The translations under genes were made by a program, and so were the position numbers. From NCBI GenBank assembly GCA_963713805.1, contig CAVQNF010000003.1, positions 62,001 through 126,000 on the forward strand: a DNA stretch of 64,000 bases, read 5' to 3'. This stretch comes from GAS188 sp963713805 (GTDB lineage Bacteria > Pseudomonadota > Alphaproteobacteria > Rhizobiales > Beijerinckiaceae). Below, piece after piece: positions 53,641 to 62,942 of the stretch. Position 1 is the stretch's first letter. Every line of letters begins with the position of its first letter. The notes beneath the pieces were generated by a model that made no database searches, was not told the origin of the DNA, and saw only the letters and a list, made by a program, of their open reading frames with translations.

Positions 53641-54483
53641 TCAATCGCGCAAAAGGTCGTTGATGCTGGTCTTGGAGCGGGTGCGTTCATCGACCTTCTT
53701 GACGATGACGGCGCAAGCGAGCGCGGGTCCGGCGACGCCGCTCGCGAGCGCCTTGCCCGGAAGCGTCCCCGGAACGATCACCGAATATGGCGGGACCTCG
53801 CCCATATGCACCTTGCCGGTGTCGCGCTCCACGATTTTCGTCGAGGATGAGATGAACACGCCCATGCCGAGCACGCTTCCCTTGCGCACCACCACCCCCT
53901 CGACGACTTCCGAGCGGGCGCCGATGAAGCAATCGTCCTCGATGATGGTCGGGCCGGCTTGCAGGGGCTCGAGCACGCCGCCGATCCCGACGCCGCCGGA
54001 CAAATGGCAATTCTTGCCGATCTGGGCGCAAGAGCCGACCGTCGCCCAGGTGTCGACCATGGTGCCGCTGTCCACATAGGCGCCGAGATTGACGAAGCTC
54101 GGCATCAGCACGACGTTTGGCGCGATATAGGCGCCGCGCCGCACGATCGAGCCCGGCACCGCGCGAAACCCGGCCGACGTGAATGAGTTGTCGCCCCAGC
54201 CGGCGAATTTCGAAGGGATCTTGTCCCACCAGACCGCCCCGCCCGGCCCGCCTTGAATGACGGTCATGTCATTGAGGCGAAAGGACAGCAGCACCGCTTT
54301 CTTCAGCCACTGATTGACGGTCCATCGGCCGTCCGCCGAGGGCTCGGCGACGCGCGCCTTGCCGCCGTCCAGGAGCTCGATTGCCGTCTCGACCGCTTCG
54401 CGGGTCTTGCCTGCGGTCGAAGGAGTGATTTCCGCACGCCTTTCCCAGGCATCATCGATGGTGGCGGCAAGCTCGGCGTGCAT
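53641..54483 (-). CDS. dapD: Tetrahydrodipicolinate N-succinyltransferase
   Basis: DapD adds succinyl to tetrahydrodipicolinate in the lysine/diaminopimelate pathway. The 280-residue protein has the N-terminal helical domain (AELAATIDDAWERRAEITP) and a left-handed beta-helix (VNLGAYVDSGTMVDTWATVGSCAQIGKNCHLSGGVGIGG). The usual length is about 275-285. Its usual neighbour dapE is not adjacent; an M20 amidohydrolase lies upstream on the same strand. Confidence 0.95.
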   Translation of the reverse strand: MHAELAATIDDAWERRAEITPSTAGKTREAVETAIELLDGGKARVAEPSADGRWTVNQWLKKAVLLSFRLNDMTVIQGGPGGAVWWDKIPSKFAGWGDNSFTSAGFRAVPGSIVRRGAYIAPNVVLMPSFVNLGAYVDSGTMVDTWATVGSCAQIGKNCHLSGGVGIGGVLEPLQAGPTIIEDDCFIGARSEVVEGVVVRKGSVLGMGVFISSSTKIVERDTGKVHMGEVPPYSVIVPGTLPGKALASGVAGPALACAVIVKKVDERTRSKTSINDLLRD

Positions 54484-54657
54484 GGCTTCCTCTCGATCAA
54501 GGCTGTTGCTCGCGCCAATCAGCGACGCGCGCAGCCGAAGTCAAGAGGTGGACGACGATCGCGCCTCGATGGAGCTCCGATCCGCAGAGCGATGCCGGTC
54601 GGTCGACTTCCTCCGAATGGCGAGAACGACCCGCGCGGGCGGCTCGACCCTCGAAGC

Positions 54658-55824
54658 TCAGGCGGGCATGCGCCTTTCGGCGAGCCTCGCCCAATAGGAC
54701 ACGCCCGCCGAGATCGCGGCGTCGTTGAAGTCGTAAGCCGGGTGATGCAGCCCGGCCGTATCGCCATTGCCCACGAGGATCATGGCGCCCGGACGCTCGA
54801 GCAGCATGTAGGAGAAATCTTCCCCGCCCATGCTGGGCTCGATGTCGGTCTTGACGTTGTCGGCGCCGGCGACCTCGGTGGCGGCCTCGGCCGCGAACCC
54901 GGTCTCCGCTTCATGATTGCGCGTGACCGGGTAGCCGCGCCGATAGTCGACCTTGGCGCGCGCACCGAACACCGCCGCGCTATGGTCTGCCACGCTCGCG
55001 AGGCGCGCCTCGATCAGATCGCGGACCTGCGGCTCGAGCGTTCGTACCGTCCCCCTCAGCGTGACGTTCTGCGGAATGATGTTGAACGCATCCCCGCCGC
55101 GCACATAGGTCACCGAGACCACGCCCGACTTCAGGGGGTCGACATTGCGCGACACGATGCTCTGCAGCGCCGTGATCATATGCGCGGCGACGACGATCGT
55201 GTCGATGCCCTCATAGGCCTTCGCCGCATGGGCGCCTCGGCCCTCGATCTCGATTTCGAAGCGATCGGCCGCCGCGAGCATGGGGCCGGGCCGCAGCGCG
55301 AAATGGCCCGTCGGCAGGCCCGGCATGTTGTGCATCCCATAGACCTCGCGGATGCCGAAGCGATCGATCAGCCCCTCCTTGACCATCAGCTCGCCGCCCG
55401 CTCCGCCTTCTTCGGCGGGCTGGAAGATGACGACCGCCGTGCCGTCGAAATTGCGCGTCTCGCAAAGATATTTGGCGGCGCCGAGCAGCATCGAGGTGTG
55501 CCCGTCATGCCCGCAGGCATGCATCCGGTTCGCGATCGTCGACCTATGCGGGATGTCGGCGATCTCTTGAAGCGGCAGGCAATCCATGTCGGCGCGCAGG
55601 CCGATCACCTTGCCGCTTGCGCTCTTCTTGCCGCGGATGACGCCCACGACGCCCGTCTTGGCCATCCCGGTGACGATCTCGTCGCAACCGAAAGCCTTGA
55701 GCTTTTCGACGACGATGGCGGAGGTCCGTTTCTCCTCGTAACCAAGCTCGGGATGGGCGTGGATGTCTCGCCGCCAGGCGGCGATCTCATCGGAGAAGTC
55801 GGCGACGCGATTGATGACGGGCAT
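54658..55824 (-). CDS. M20-family amidohydrolase (hippurate hydrolase type)
   Basis: Metal-dependent amidohydrolases of this M20D branch cleave N-acyl amino acids. The 388-residue protein has RRDIHAHPELGYEE, MHACGHDGHTSMLLG, PAEEGGAGG, the dimerisation (lid) domain in the middle, and NVKTDIEPSMGGEDFSYML. Cys, His, Glu and Asp residues of the two-metal site are present. I chose MPVINRVADF (55824) over an upstream Met at 55857 because homologues start there. It precedes dapD by 174 bp, but its motifs differ from DapE, so I do not call it dapE. Confidence 0.88.
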   Translation of the reverse strand: MPVINRVADFSDEIAAWRRDIHAHPELGYEEKRTSAIVVEKLKAFGCDEIVTGMAKTGVVGVIRGKKSASGKVIGLRADMDCLPLQEIADIPHRSTIANRMHACGHDGHTSMLLGAAKYLCETRNFDGTAVVIFQPAEEGGAGGELMVKEGLIDRFGIREVYGMHNMPGLPTGHFALRPGPMLAAADRFEIEIEGRGAHAAKAYEGIDTIVVAAHMITALQSIVSRNVDPLKSGVVSVTYVRGGDAFNIIPQNVTLRGTVRTLEPQVRDLIEARLASVADHSAAVFGARAKVDYRRGYPVTRNHEAETGFAAEAATEVAGADNVKTDIEPSMGGEDFSYMLLERPGAMILVGNGDTAGLHHPAYDFNDAAISAGVSYWARLAERRMPA

Positions 55825-55962
55825 GGAGTTCGTACACTGTTGTCTTGAGTTCACCATGTGGTCCCTTCCCGGCGGATGGTCCCCACCGTCGAGAAGAAGC
55901 CACGAGCTTTGGAAGAATGGTCAGGCCTTTTCGGACGAACCGACCTTCGGCGCGGCCGGACC

Positions 55963-55989
55963 ACTGGCGCGCCGGAGTGTCGCGCCAGT
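55963..55989. repeat. Perfect 9 bp inverted repeat upstream of the ABC importer
   Basis: ACTGGCGCG (55963-55971) pairs with CGCGCCAGT (55981-55989) across 9 bases. It is 139 bp before the M20 hydrolase start and about 460 bp before the first binding protein; it may be an operator. Confidence 0.55.
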
Positions 55990-56006
55990 TGGCGACGAGC
56001 GCAAGA

Positions 56007-56048
56007 GTGCATCTGGCCACGTGTATCTGGCCCGGTGTATCTCGCCAA
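56007..56048. repeat. Three tandem 14 bp iterons
   Basis: Units at 56007-56020, 56021-56034 and 56035-56048 read GTGCATCTGGCCAC, GTGTATCTGGCCCG and GTGTATCTCGCCAA. The shared core is GTGYATCTSGCC, placed in direct repeat and near the 9 bp inverted repeat. They look like protein-binding sites; the binding protein is not known. Confidence 0.6.
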
Positions 56049-56448
56049 CGACATCGAGGCGCTCGAAAGCGGTCGTTGTGCCTTGATCGCACGAGGACTT
56101 TGTTCGCATCGGCGGGCTCGGTCGAGGATGGAGCTGCGCCTCGCCCCTCCGCGTCTTCGGCGATGATGACCTTGGGGCCGGGGCGCCGCCGAGGTTCCCC
56201 CGGCGCGACGACGCAGAGGCGCCGAGGCAGCGAGCCGCGGGGCCGTCCTCCCCTGCGCGCGATGGCGGAGAGGGCGGTGCCGCGGGCACGACGCTCGAGC
56301 GCGCCGACCGGATCGGTGCAGGCCGCTGCTCATCGAGACGCTGGACCTATCTTCGCCGCTGCGCTTAGATGGAAAAGGTTGCGGGCGTCCGTCCGCCGAA
56401 TGGGGCCGGTGACGGATCTCGAAAGAACGCCGAATGGAGTTGAGCTCG

Positions 56449-58068
56449 ATGAAGACGTGGTTATTTCCGAAAGCAGGGAGGCTCGCGCTCGTCGCGTTGA
56501 GCGCCGCTGCGATCCTTGCCGGACCCAGCCTCGCGTCCGAGGCGAGCGCGAAGACCTTGCGTTTCGCCTTCCAGGGCGAATTGAAGGCCGTCGATCCCTA
56601 TGCGATCAACGAGAGCTTCAGCCTCAGCGTCAACGGCTCTGTCTATGAGGGCCTGATCCGCCGCGGCCAGGACATGAAGATCGAGCCTTGCCTCGCGACG
56701 AGCTGGGAGACGCTCGATCCGCTGCATTGGCGCTTCCACCTGCGCAAAGGCGTCAAGTTCCACGACGGCCAGGATTTCACCGCCGACGACGTGGTCTTTT
56801 CCGCCGATCGCGTGCATTCGCCGGGCTCGGACATCAAGAACCGCGTCCCCCTCGACGCGAAAGTTGTGAAGGTCGACGACTACACGGTCGACTTCCTCCT
56901 CAAGACCCCGAACCCGCTGCTTTTCAACGAATGGGAGACCTGGGGGATCTTCTCCAAGAAATGGTCCGAGGAGCATGGCGCGACCGAAGCGACCGCCATG
57001 AACGCCACGACGCCGCCCTATGCGGCCTTGCACGCCAACGGCACCGGGCCTTTCATGCTGGTGAGCCATGAGCCCGGCGTGAAAACGGTGTGGAAGAAGA
57101 ATCCCAATTGGTGGGACACGCCGAGGCACAATCTCGACGAGGTGGTGTTCACCCCGATCTCCTCGAATGCGACGCGCGTCGCCGCGCTCCTTTCGGGCGA
57201 GATCGACTGGATGGACCCGGTGCCGCTTCCCGATCAGGCGCGCGTCAACGCCAATCCGGGGACCGAGGTCCTCGCCGCCCCCGAGGTGCGCACCATCTTC
57301 CTCGGCTTCGACCAGGTGAGGCCCGAGCTCGGCCATTCGAATGTGAAGGGCAAGAACCCGTTCAAGGACGTGCGGGTGCGCAAGGCCTTCTACCAGGCGA
57401 TCGACGAGGAGGCGATCAAGACCAAGGTGATGCGCGGGCTCGCGACGCCCTCGGCCTTGCTCATCGCGCCATCCCTCTATTCGGAATCGAAGGACTTCAA
57501 GCGCATCCCCTTCGACCCCGAAGCCTCGAAGAAGCTGCTCGTCGAGGCCGGCTATCCGGACGGTTTCGAGGTGCAGATGAATTGCCCGAACGATCGCTAC
57601 GTCAATGACGAGGCGATCTGCCAGGCGGTCGTCGGCATGCTGGCGCGGGTCGGCGTGAAGATCGACCTGCTCGCCGAACCCAAGTCGAAGTTCTTCGCCC
57701 GCATCACGGCGGCCGGCGGCTTCGATTCCTCGTTCTATCTGCTCGGGTGGACGCCCTCGACGCTCGAGAGCTACAACGTCTTCCAATACATCATCGGCTG
57801 CCGCGACGAGAAGGGAAATGGCGGCGGTAACAACGTCGGAGACTATTGCAATCCGAAGGTCGACCAACTCGCCAAGGAAGCGCTGCAGGAGCCCGACCAG
57901 GAAAAGCGCGACGATATCTTCAAGCAGGCCTGGCAGCTCTCCTTGTTCGATGACGTGGCCTATATTCCTTTGCACCAGCAAGCGCTCGCCTGGGGTGTAT
58001 CGAAGAAGACCCATGTCGTGCAACGCCCCGACAACTATTACATTTTTGCCTGGGTGAAGATGGATTGA
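56449..58068 (+). CDS. Peptide ABC transporter substrate-binding protein, copy 1
   Basis: Periplasmic binding protein of the DppA/OppA family that captures peptide-like substrates. The 539-residue precursor begins at MKTWLFPKAG (GGAG upstream) and has a signal peptide, cleavage around SEASAKT, then the family motifs DPLHWRFHLRKGVKFHDG, VFSADRVHSPGS, GHSNVKGKNPFKDVRVRKAF and the C-terminal AYIPLHQQALAWGV. The next gene is a close duplicate. It is first in the operon for the permeases and ATPases. The transported substrate cannot be told. Confidence 0.9.
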   Translation: MKTWLFPKAGRLALVALSAAAILAGPSLASEASAKTLRFAFQGELKAVDPYAINESFSLSVNGSVYEGLIRRGQDMKIEPCLATSWETLDPLHWRFHLRKGVKFHDGQDFTADDVVFSADRVHSPGSDIKNRVPLDAKVVKVDDYTVDFLLKTPNPLLFNEWETWGIFSKKWSEEHGATEATAMNATTPPYAALHANGTGPFMLVSHEPGVKTVWKKNPNWWDTPRHNLDEVVFTPISSNATRVAALLSGEIDWMDPVPLPDQARVNANPGTEVLAAPEVRTIFLGFDQVRPELGHSNVKGKNPFKDVRVRKAFYQAIDEEAIKTKVMRGLATPSALLIAPSLYSESKDFKRIPFDPEASKKLLVEAGYPDGFEVQMNCPNDRYVNDEAICQAVVGMLARVGVKIDLLAEPKSKFFARITAAGGFDSSFYLLGWTPSTLESYNVFQYIIGCRDEKGNGGGNNVGDYCNPKVDQLAKEALQEPDQEKRDDIFKQAWQLSLFDDVAYIPLHQQALAWGVSKKTHVVQRPDNYYIFAWVKMD

Positions 58069-58241
58069 TGCCGAGCTCGAAGCGCCGCCCCGCTCCTCGC
58101 GGCGGCGCTCGCGGGCGAGCTTCGACGCACGGCTCCCGTCGATCGAAAAATCCTCCGCGCGGGAATCCGTGTGGATCGAAATGACCGTCCCCGACGAAAA
58201 AAGGGGCGAATGCAAAAAGGCCAAGATCCAGGGAGGCCGAT

Positions 58242-59891
58242 ATGGTGATCGCATTGATCGCGCCGAGGTTGGCTGCCGCGCGAAAGCTGGCGTTTGCGTC
58301 GAGCTTCGCTTTGGCGCTCATCGGCGCCCCGGTCTTCATCGGCGCTCCGGCGCTCGCTCCCAAGGCCGAGGCGAAGACGCTGCGCTTCGCCTTTCAGGGC
58401 GAGCTGAAGGCGGTCGACCCCTACGCCTTGATGGAATCCTTCAGCCTCTCGGTCGGCACCGCGGTCTATGAAGGTCTCATCCGCCGCGGCCCCGATCTCA
58501 AGATCGAGCCTTGCCTTGCGACGAGCTGGGAAACGCTCGACCCGCTGCATTGGCGCTTCCATTTACGCAAGGGCGTCAAATTCCACGATGGCGAGGATTT
58601 CACCGCCGATGACGTCGTGTTTTCGGCGGAGCGGCTGCACACGCAAGGCTCCGATCTCAAGAACATGGTGGCGCCCGACACCAAGGTGGTGAAGGTCGAC
58701 GACTACACGGTCGATTTCATCCTGACGCGTCCCGATCCGCTTCTCATGGCTCAATGGGAGGATTGGGGCATCTTTTCGAAGAAATGGTCTGAAGAGCACG
58801 GCGCGACCGAAGCGACCGCCATGAACGCCACGACGCCGCCTTATGCCGCGTTGCACGCCAACGGCACCGGGCCCTTCATCCTGGTGAGTCACGAGCCCGG
58901 CGTGAAGACCGTGTGGAAGAAGAACCCGAACTGGTGGGACACGCCGAGGCATAATCTCGACGAGGTGGTGTTCACGCCGATCCCGTCGAATGCGACGCGG
59001 GTCGCGGCCTTGTTGTCGGGCGAGATCGACTGGATGGACCCGGTGCCGCTTCCCGACCAGGCGCGCGTCAACGCCAATCCGGGCACGCAGGTCCTGGCGG
59101 GGCCGGAGCTTCGCACCATCTTCCTCGGCTTCGACCAGATGAGGCCCGAGCTCGGCCATTCCAACGTCAAGGGCAAGAACCCGTTCAAGGACGTGCGGGT
59201 GCGCAAGGCCTTCTACCAGGCGATCGACGAGGAGGCGATCAAGACCAAGGTGATGCGCGGGCTTGCGACGCCGGCGGCCCTCATGATCGCTCCCTCCCTC
59301 TATTCGGAGACGGGCGACTTCAAGCGCATCCCGTTCGACCCGGATTCTTCGAAGAAGCTGCTCGCGGAAGCCGGCTATCCCAACGGCTTCGAGGTGCAGC
59401 TCGATTGCCCGAACGACCGCTACGTCAATGACGAGGCGATCTGCCAGGCGGTCGTCGGCATGCTGGCGCGCGTCGGCGTCAAGGTCGATCTCGTCGCGGA
59501 GCCCAAATCCAAATTCTTCGCACGCATCCTGGGCGTCGGCGGCTACGACACGTCCTTCTATCTGCTCGGTTGGACGCCGGGGACCTACGAAAGCTACAAT
59601 GTCTTCCAGTACAACATTCAGTGTCGCGACGAGAAGGGCAACGGCGGGCACAACAACATCGGCGGCTATTGCAATCCGAAGGTCGACCAGCTCGCCAACG
59701 AAGCGTTGCAACAGCCCGACCAGGAAAAGCGCGACGACATCTTCAAGAAGGCATGGCAGCTCGCGCTCTTCGACGATGTGGGCTACATCCCCTTGCACCA
59801 GCAGGCCCTCGCCTGGGGCGTGTCGAGGAAGGTGCATGTGATCCAACGCCCGGACAACGCCTATATCTTCGCCTGGGTGAATATGGATTGA
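58242..59891 (+). CDS. Peptide ABC transporter substrate-binding protein, copy 2
   Basis: A second DppA/OppA-family binding protein, 549 residues, starting MVIALIAPRLAAARKLAF with a long signal peptide. Long blocks are identical to copy 1 (for example WKKNPNWWDTPRHNLDEVV and KNPFKDVRVRKAFYQAIDE), while the signal peptides and some loops differ. It follows copy 1 by 173 bp and precedes the permease by 108 bp. The pair implies tandem duplication. Two binding proteins serving one permease are known in other importers. Confidence 0.9.
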   Translation: MVIALIAPRLAAARKLAFASSFALALIGAPVFIGAPALAPKAEAKTLRFAFQGELKAVDPYALMESFSLSVGTAVYEGLIRRGPDLKIEPCLATSWETLDPLHWRFHLRKGVKFHDGEDFTADDVVFSAERLHTQGSDLKNMVAPDTKVVKVDDYTVDFILTRPDPLLMAQWEDWGIFSKKWSEEHGATEATAMNATTPPYAALHANGTGPFILVSHEPGVKTVWKKNPNWWDTPRHNLDEVVFTPIPSNATRVAALLSGEIDWMDPVPLPDQARVNANPGTQVLAGPELRTIFLGFDQMRPELGHSNVKGKNPFKDVRVRKAFYQAIDEEAIKTKVMRGLATPAALMIAPSLYSETGDFKRIPFDPDSSKKLLAEAGYPNGFEVQLDCPNDRYVNDEAICQAVVGMLARVGVKVDLVAEPKSKFFARILGVGGYDTSFYLLGWTPGTYESYNVFQYNIQCRDEKGNGGHNNIGGYCNPKVDQLANEALQQPDQEKRDDIFKKAWQLALFDDVGYIPLHQQALAWGVSRKVHVIQRPDNAYIFAWVNMD

Positions 59892-59999
59892 GACCGATGC
59901 GGCTGGACCATCCCTGGGCGCGACCGGCGAGCGGGTATCGCCACGCCCCTCGCCCGGAGCTTCGCGCCGCGCGCCGGGGCCGCGCGGAGGCCGCATGAC

Positions 60000-60980
60000 A
60001 TGATCGCCTTCATCATCCGGCGCCTCTTCGCCTCGATCGGTGTCTTGATCGCCGTCGGCCTCATCGCCTTCCTGCTGTTTCGCTATGTGGGCGACCCGGT
60101 GAACCAGATGGTCGGCATCGAGACCCCCGAAAGCGAGCGCGAGGCGCTGCGCCAACAGCTCGGGCTCAACGATTCCGCGATCGTGCAGGCGTTGCGCTTT
60201 CTCGGAAACGCGGCGCGCTTCAATTTCGGCATCTCCTATCAGTTCAAGCAGCCGGTCTCCGACCTGATCGGGGCGCGCATGCCGGCGACGCTCGAGCTCG
60301 CCTTCGTCGCCTCGATCCTGTCGCTCGCCGCCGGCGTGCCGATGGGCGTCTACACCGCCTTGCGGCGAAGGAGCGCGCTCGCCAAGCTGTTCGAGGCGGT
60401 GTCGCTCGTCGGCATTTCCTTGCCGACCTTCCTGATCGGCATCCTGCTCATCTACCTGTTCTCGGTGACGCTCGGCTGGCTCCCGTCCTTCGGCCGCGGG
60501 GATGTGGTGCATATCGGCTCGTGGTGGACGACGGGGCTGCTCACCGTCTCCGGCCTCAAGGCCATCATCATGCCGTCGATCACGCTCGCGCTCTTCCAGA
60601 TGACGCTCATCATGCGGCTCGTGCGCGCCGAGATGCTCGAGGTGCTGCGAGCCGACTACATCCGCTTCGCGCGTGCGCGCGGCCTCTCCGAACGCAAGGT
60701 GCATTTCCGCCACGCGCTCAAGAACACGCTCGTGCCGGTGATCACCGTCGTCGGGCTGCAGGTCGGCTCGATCGTCGCTTTCTCCATCATCACCGAGACG
60801 GTGTTCGCCTGGCCCGGCATGGGTCAGCTTTTTCTGCAATCGGTTCAGAACGTCGATATCCCGATCATGGCCGCCTATCTCCTGTTCATCGCTTTCCTGT
60901 TCGTCGTCATCAATCTCGTGGTCGATCTTCTCTACGCGGCTGTCGACCCGCGCCTGCGCGTTGCGATCCACGGAGCTTGA
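60000..60980 (+). CDS. Peptide ABC transporter permease, DppB type
   Basis: One of two inner-membrane channel subunits. The 326-residue protein has about six transmembrane segments, starting with IIRRLFASIGVLIAVGLIAF, and the EAA loop RADYIRFARARGLSERKVHF that contacts the ATPase. It starts 108 nt after the second binding protein and is followed 7 nt later by the second permease. The name DppB reflects family, not proven substrate. Confidence 0.93.
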   Translation: MIAFIIRRLFASIGVLIAVGLIAFLLFRYVGDPVNQMVGIETPESEREALRQQLGLNDSAIVQALRFLGNAARFNFGISYQFKQPVSDLIGARMPATLELAFVASILSLAAGVPMGVYTALRRRSALAKLFEAVSLVGISLPTFLIGILLIYLFSVTLGWLPSFGRGDVVHIGSWWTTGLLTVSGLKAIIMPSITLALFQMTLIMRLVRAEMLEVLRADYIRFARARGLSERKVHFRHALKNTLVPVITVVGLQVGSIVAFSIITETVFAWPGMGQLFLQSVQNVDIPIMAAYLLFIAFLFVVINLVVDLLYAAVDPRLRVAIHGA

Positions 60981-60987
60981 CGGGACG

Positions 60988-61944
60988 ATGAGCGAGATCA
61001 CGGTCGAGCTGCCGAAGGCCGAGGGAACACCCCGCTCCTTCCTCGGGCGCGTCAGGGAGAGCGATCTTCTTGCGAGCTTCCTGTCCTCGAAGATCACCGT
61101 CGTCGCGGGCGCGCTGACGCTGATCTTCTTCCTCGCCGCGATCCTCGCGCCCTTGATCGCGCCGACGAATCCGTTCGATCCGGCCTCGAATTTCTTGATC
61201 GATTCGCTGACGCCCCCGCGGTTTGCCGCGGGCGGGGACGTGCGTTTCCTGCTCGGCACCGACGATCAGGGCCGCGATTTATGGTCGGCGATCCTTTATG
61301 GCTTGCGCGTCTCGCTGCTCATCGGCCTCTTCGGCGTCCTGCTCGGAGGCGCGATCGGCATCACCTTGGGTCTTATCGCCGGCTATGCGGGCGGGCGCAT
61401 CAATTCGATCATCATGCGGATCGCGGATGTGCAGCTCACCTTCCCGGCGATCCTGATCGCGCTCCTCGTCGACGGCGTGGTGCAGGCGTTGCTGAAGGGG
61501 CAAAATCGCGACCAGACGGCCTTCGGCATCCTCGTGGTCTCGATCGGCCTTTCCTTCTGGGTGCAATATGCCCGCACCGTGCGCGGCTCGACGCTCGTCG
61601 AGAAGAACCGCGACTATGTGGCGGCGGCGCGCCTCATCGGCTTGTCGCCGGCGCGCATCCTGGTTCGCCACATCCTGCCGAACGTCATGGGGCCGGTGCT
61701 CGTCATCGCGACCATCAACCTTGCGCTCGCCATCATCACCGAGGCGACGCTCTCCTTCCTCGGTGTCGGCCTGCCGCCGACCCAGCCTTCACTCGGGACC
61801 TTGATCCGCATCGGCCAGAATTTCCTGTTCTCGGGCGAGTGGTGGATCGTGACCTTCCCGAGCCTCACGCTCGCCACGCTCGTGCTCGCCGTGAATCTTC
61901 TCGGCGACTGGTTGCGCGACGCACTCAATCCGAAGCTGAAATGA
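60988..61944 (+). CDS. Peptide ABC transporter permease, DppC type
   Basis: The second channel subunit, 318 residues. It has the N-terminal region KITVVAGALTLIFFLAAILAPLI, the LGTDDQGRDLWSAILYGLR motif typical of DppC, and the EAA loop VEKNRDYVAAARLIGLSPARI. I chose MSEITVELPK at 60988; the earlier in-frame ATG at 60961 overlaps the DppB gene. Its stop overlaps the next ATG (ATGA) at 61941. Confidence 0.93.
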   Translation: MSEITVELPKAEGTPRSFLGRVRESDLLASFLSSKITVVAGALTLIFFLAAILAPLIAPTNPFDPASNFLIDSLTPPRFAAGGDVRFLLGTDDQGRDLWSAILYGLRVSLLIGLFGVLLGGAIGITLGLIAGYAGGRINSIIMRIADVQLTFPAILIALLVDGVVQALLKGQNRDQTAFGILVVSIGLSFWVQYARTVRGSTLVEKNRDYVAAARLIGLSPARILVRHILPNVMGPVLVIATINLALAIITEATLSFLGVGLPPTQPSLGTLIRIGQNFLFSGEWWIVTFPSLTLATLVLAVNLLGDWLRDALNPKLK

Positions 61945-62938
61945 CGGAGCCGCTCCTCTCGGTCAGCGACCTGCGCGTCGAGTTCGCCACGCGGCGCGGA
62001 CCGCTCACCGCGATCGACGGCATCTCCTTCGATCTCGCGCCAGGCGAAATCCTCGGCGTCGTCGGGGAATCAGGCGCCGGCAAGTCGCTCACCGGACTTG
62101 CCATCATCGGCCTCCTCGATCCGCCGGGCCGGATCGCCGGTGGCGAAATCAGGCTGAACGGCAAGCGGATCGACAATCTGGCGCCCGAGGCGATGCGCAA
62201 GATTCGCGGGCGGCGCATCGGCATGATCTTCCAGGACCCGCTGACGAGCCTCAATCCGCTCCTGCGAATCGGCGACCAGCTCGTCGAAACCATCCTGACG
62301 CACACATCTCTCAGCCCGAGGCAGGCGCGCGAACGGGCGATCGCCCTTCTCACCGAGGTGGGCATCCCGGCGCCCGAGAAACGGATCGACGGCTATCCGC
62401 ATGAATTCTCGGGCGGCATGCGCCAGCGCGTGGTGATCGCGCTCGCGCTTTGCGCCGAACCCGCGCTCGTCATCGCCGACGAGCCGACGACGGCGCTCGA
62501 CGTCTCGGTTCAGGCGCAGATCATCGCGGTGCTGAAGCGTCTGGCGCGCGAGCATGACGCGGCCGTCATTCTCATCACCCATGACATGGGCGTGATCGCC
62601 GAGACGGCGGACAGGGTGGCCGTGATGTATGCCGGGCGCATCGCCGAGATCGGCAAGGTCGGCGAGGTCGTGCGCGATCCGCTCCACCCTTACGCGAAAG
62701 GGCTGATGGCGGCAATTCCCACCTTGGAGGGGCGCGCCTCGCGCCTCGCCCAGATTCCAGGCACCATGCCGCGCCTTTCGGCCATTCCGCCGGGCTGCGC
62801 CTTCAACCCGCGCTGTCCCAACGTCTTCGATCGCTGCCGCATCGAGCGGCCCCCGCCGCTCGCTGTGGGCGAGAGGCGCGCCGCGTGCTGGCTCTACGAT
62901 CGCGGCAACGCCCCGGCCGCCCTGCCGGAGGCCGTGTC

Positions 62939-62942
<4 letters not shown>
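61941..62942 (+). CDS. Peptide ABC transporter ATPase, DppD type
   Basis: Cytoplasmic ATPase energising the importer. The 333-residue protein has Walker A GESGAGKS, the signature FSGGMRQRV, Walker B LVIADEPTTALD, and the C-terminal oligopeptide/dipeptide domain with the cysteine motif PPGCAFNPRCPNVFDRC. The start overlaps the DppC stop by ATGA and its end overlaps the DppF start by GTGA. Tight overlaps indicate one operon. Confidence 0.94.

Larger units (their letters stand above)
55825..56448. promoter_or_regulatory. Divergent control region between the M20 hydrolase and the ABC importer
   Basis: A gene-poor 624 bp region between divergent genes. It holds a 9 bp perfect inverted repeat (55963-55989) and three tandem 14 bp units (56007-56048). 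Its right part (56100-56430) is GC-rich without a recognisable gene. A weak ribosome-binding site (GGAG) precedes the binding-protein start at 56449. Confidence 0.5.

Noticed and set aside
54658..55824. Calling the M20 gene dapE because it is next to dapD
   Set aside because: The motifs match the hippurate hydrolase/M20D branch rather than DapE.
58563..61259. 898-codon minus-strand frame opposite the second binding protein and permease genes
   Set aside because: Antisense of conserved ABC genes; Arg/His-rich composition without a family.
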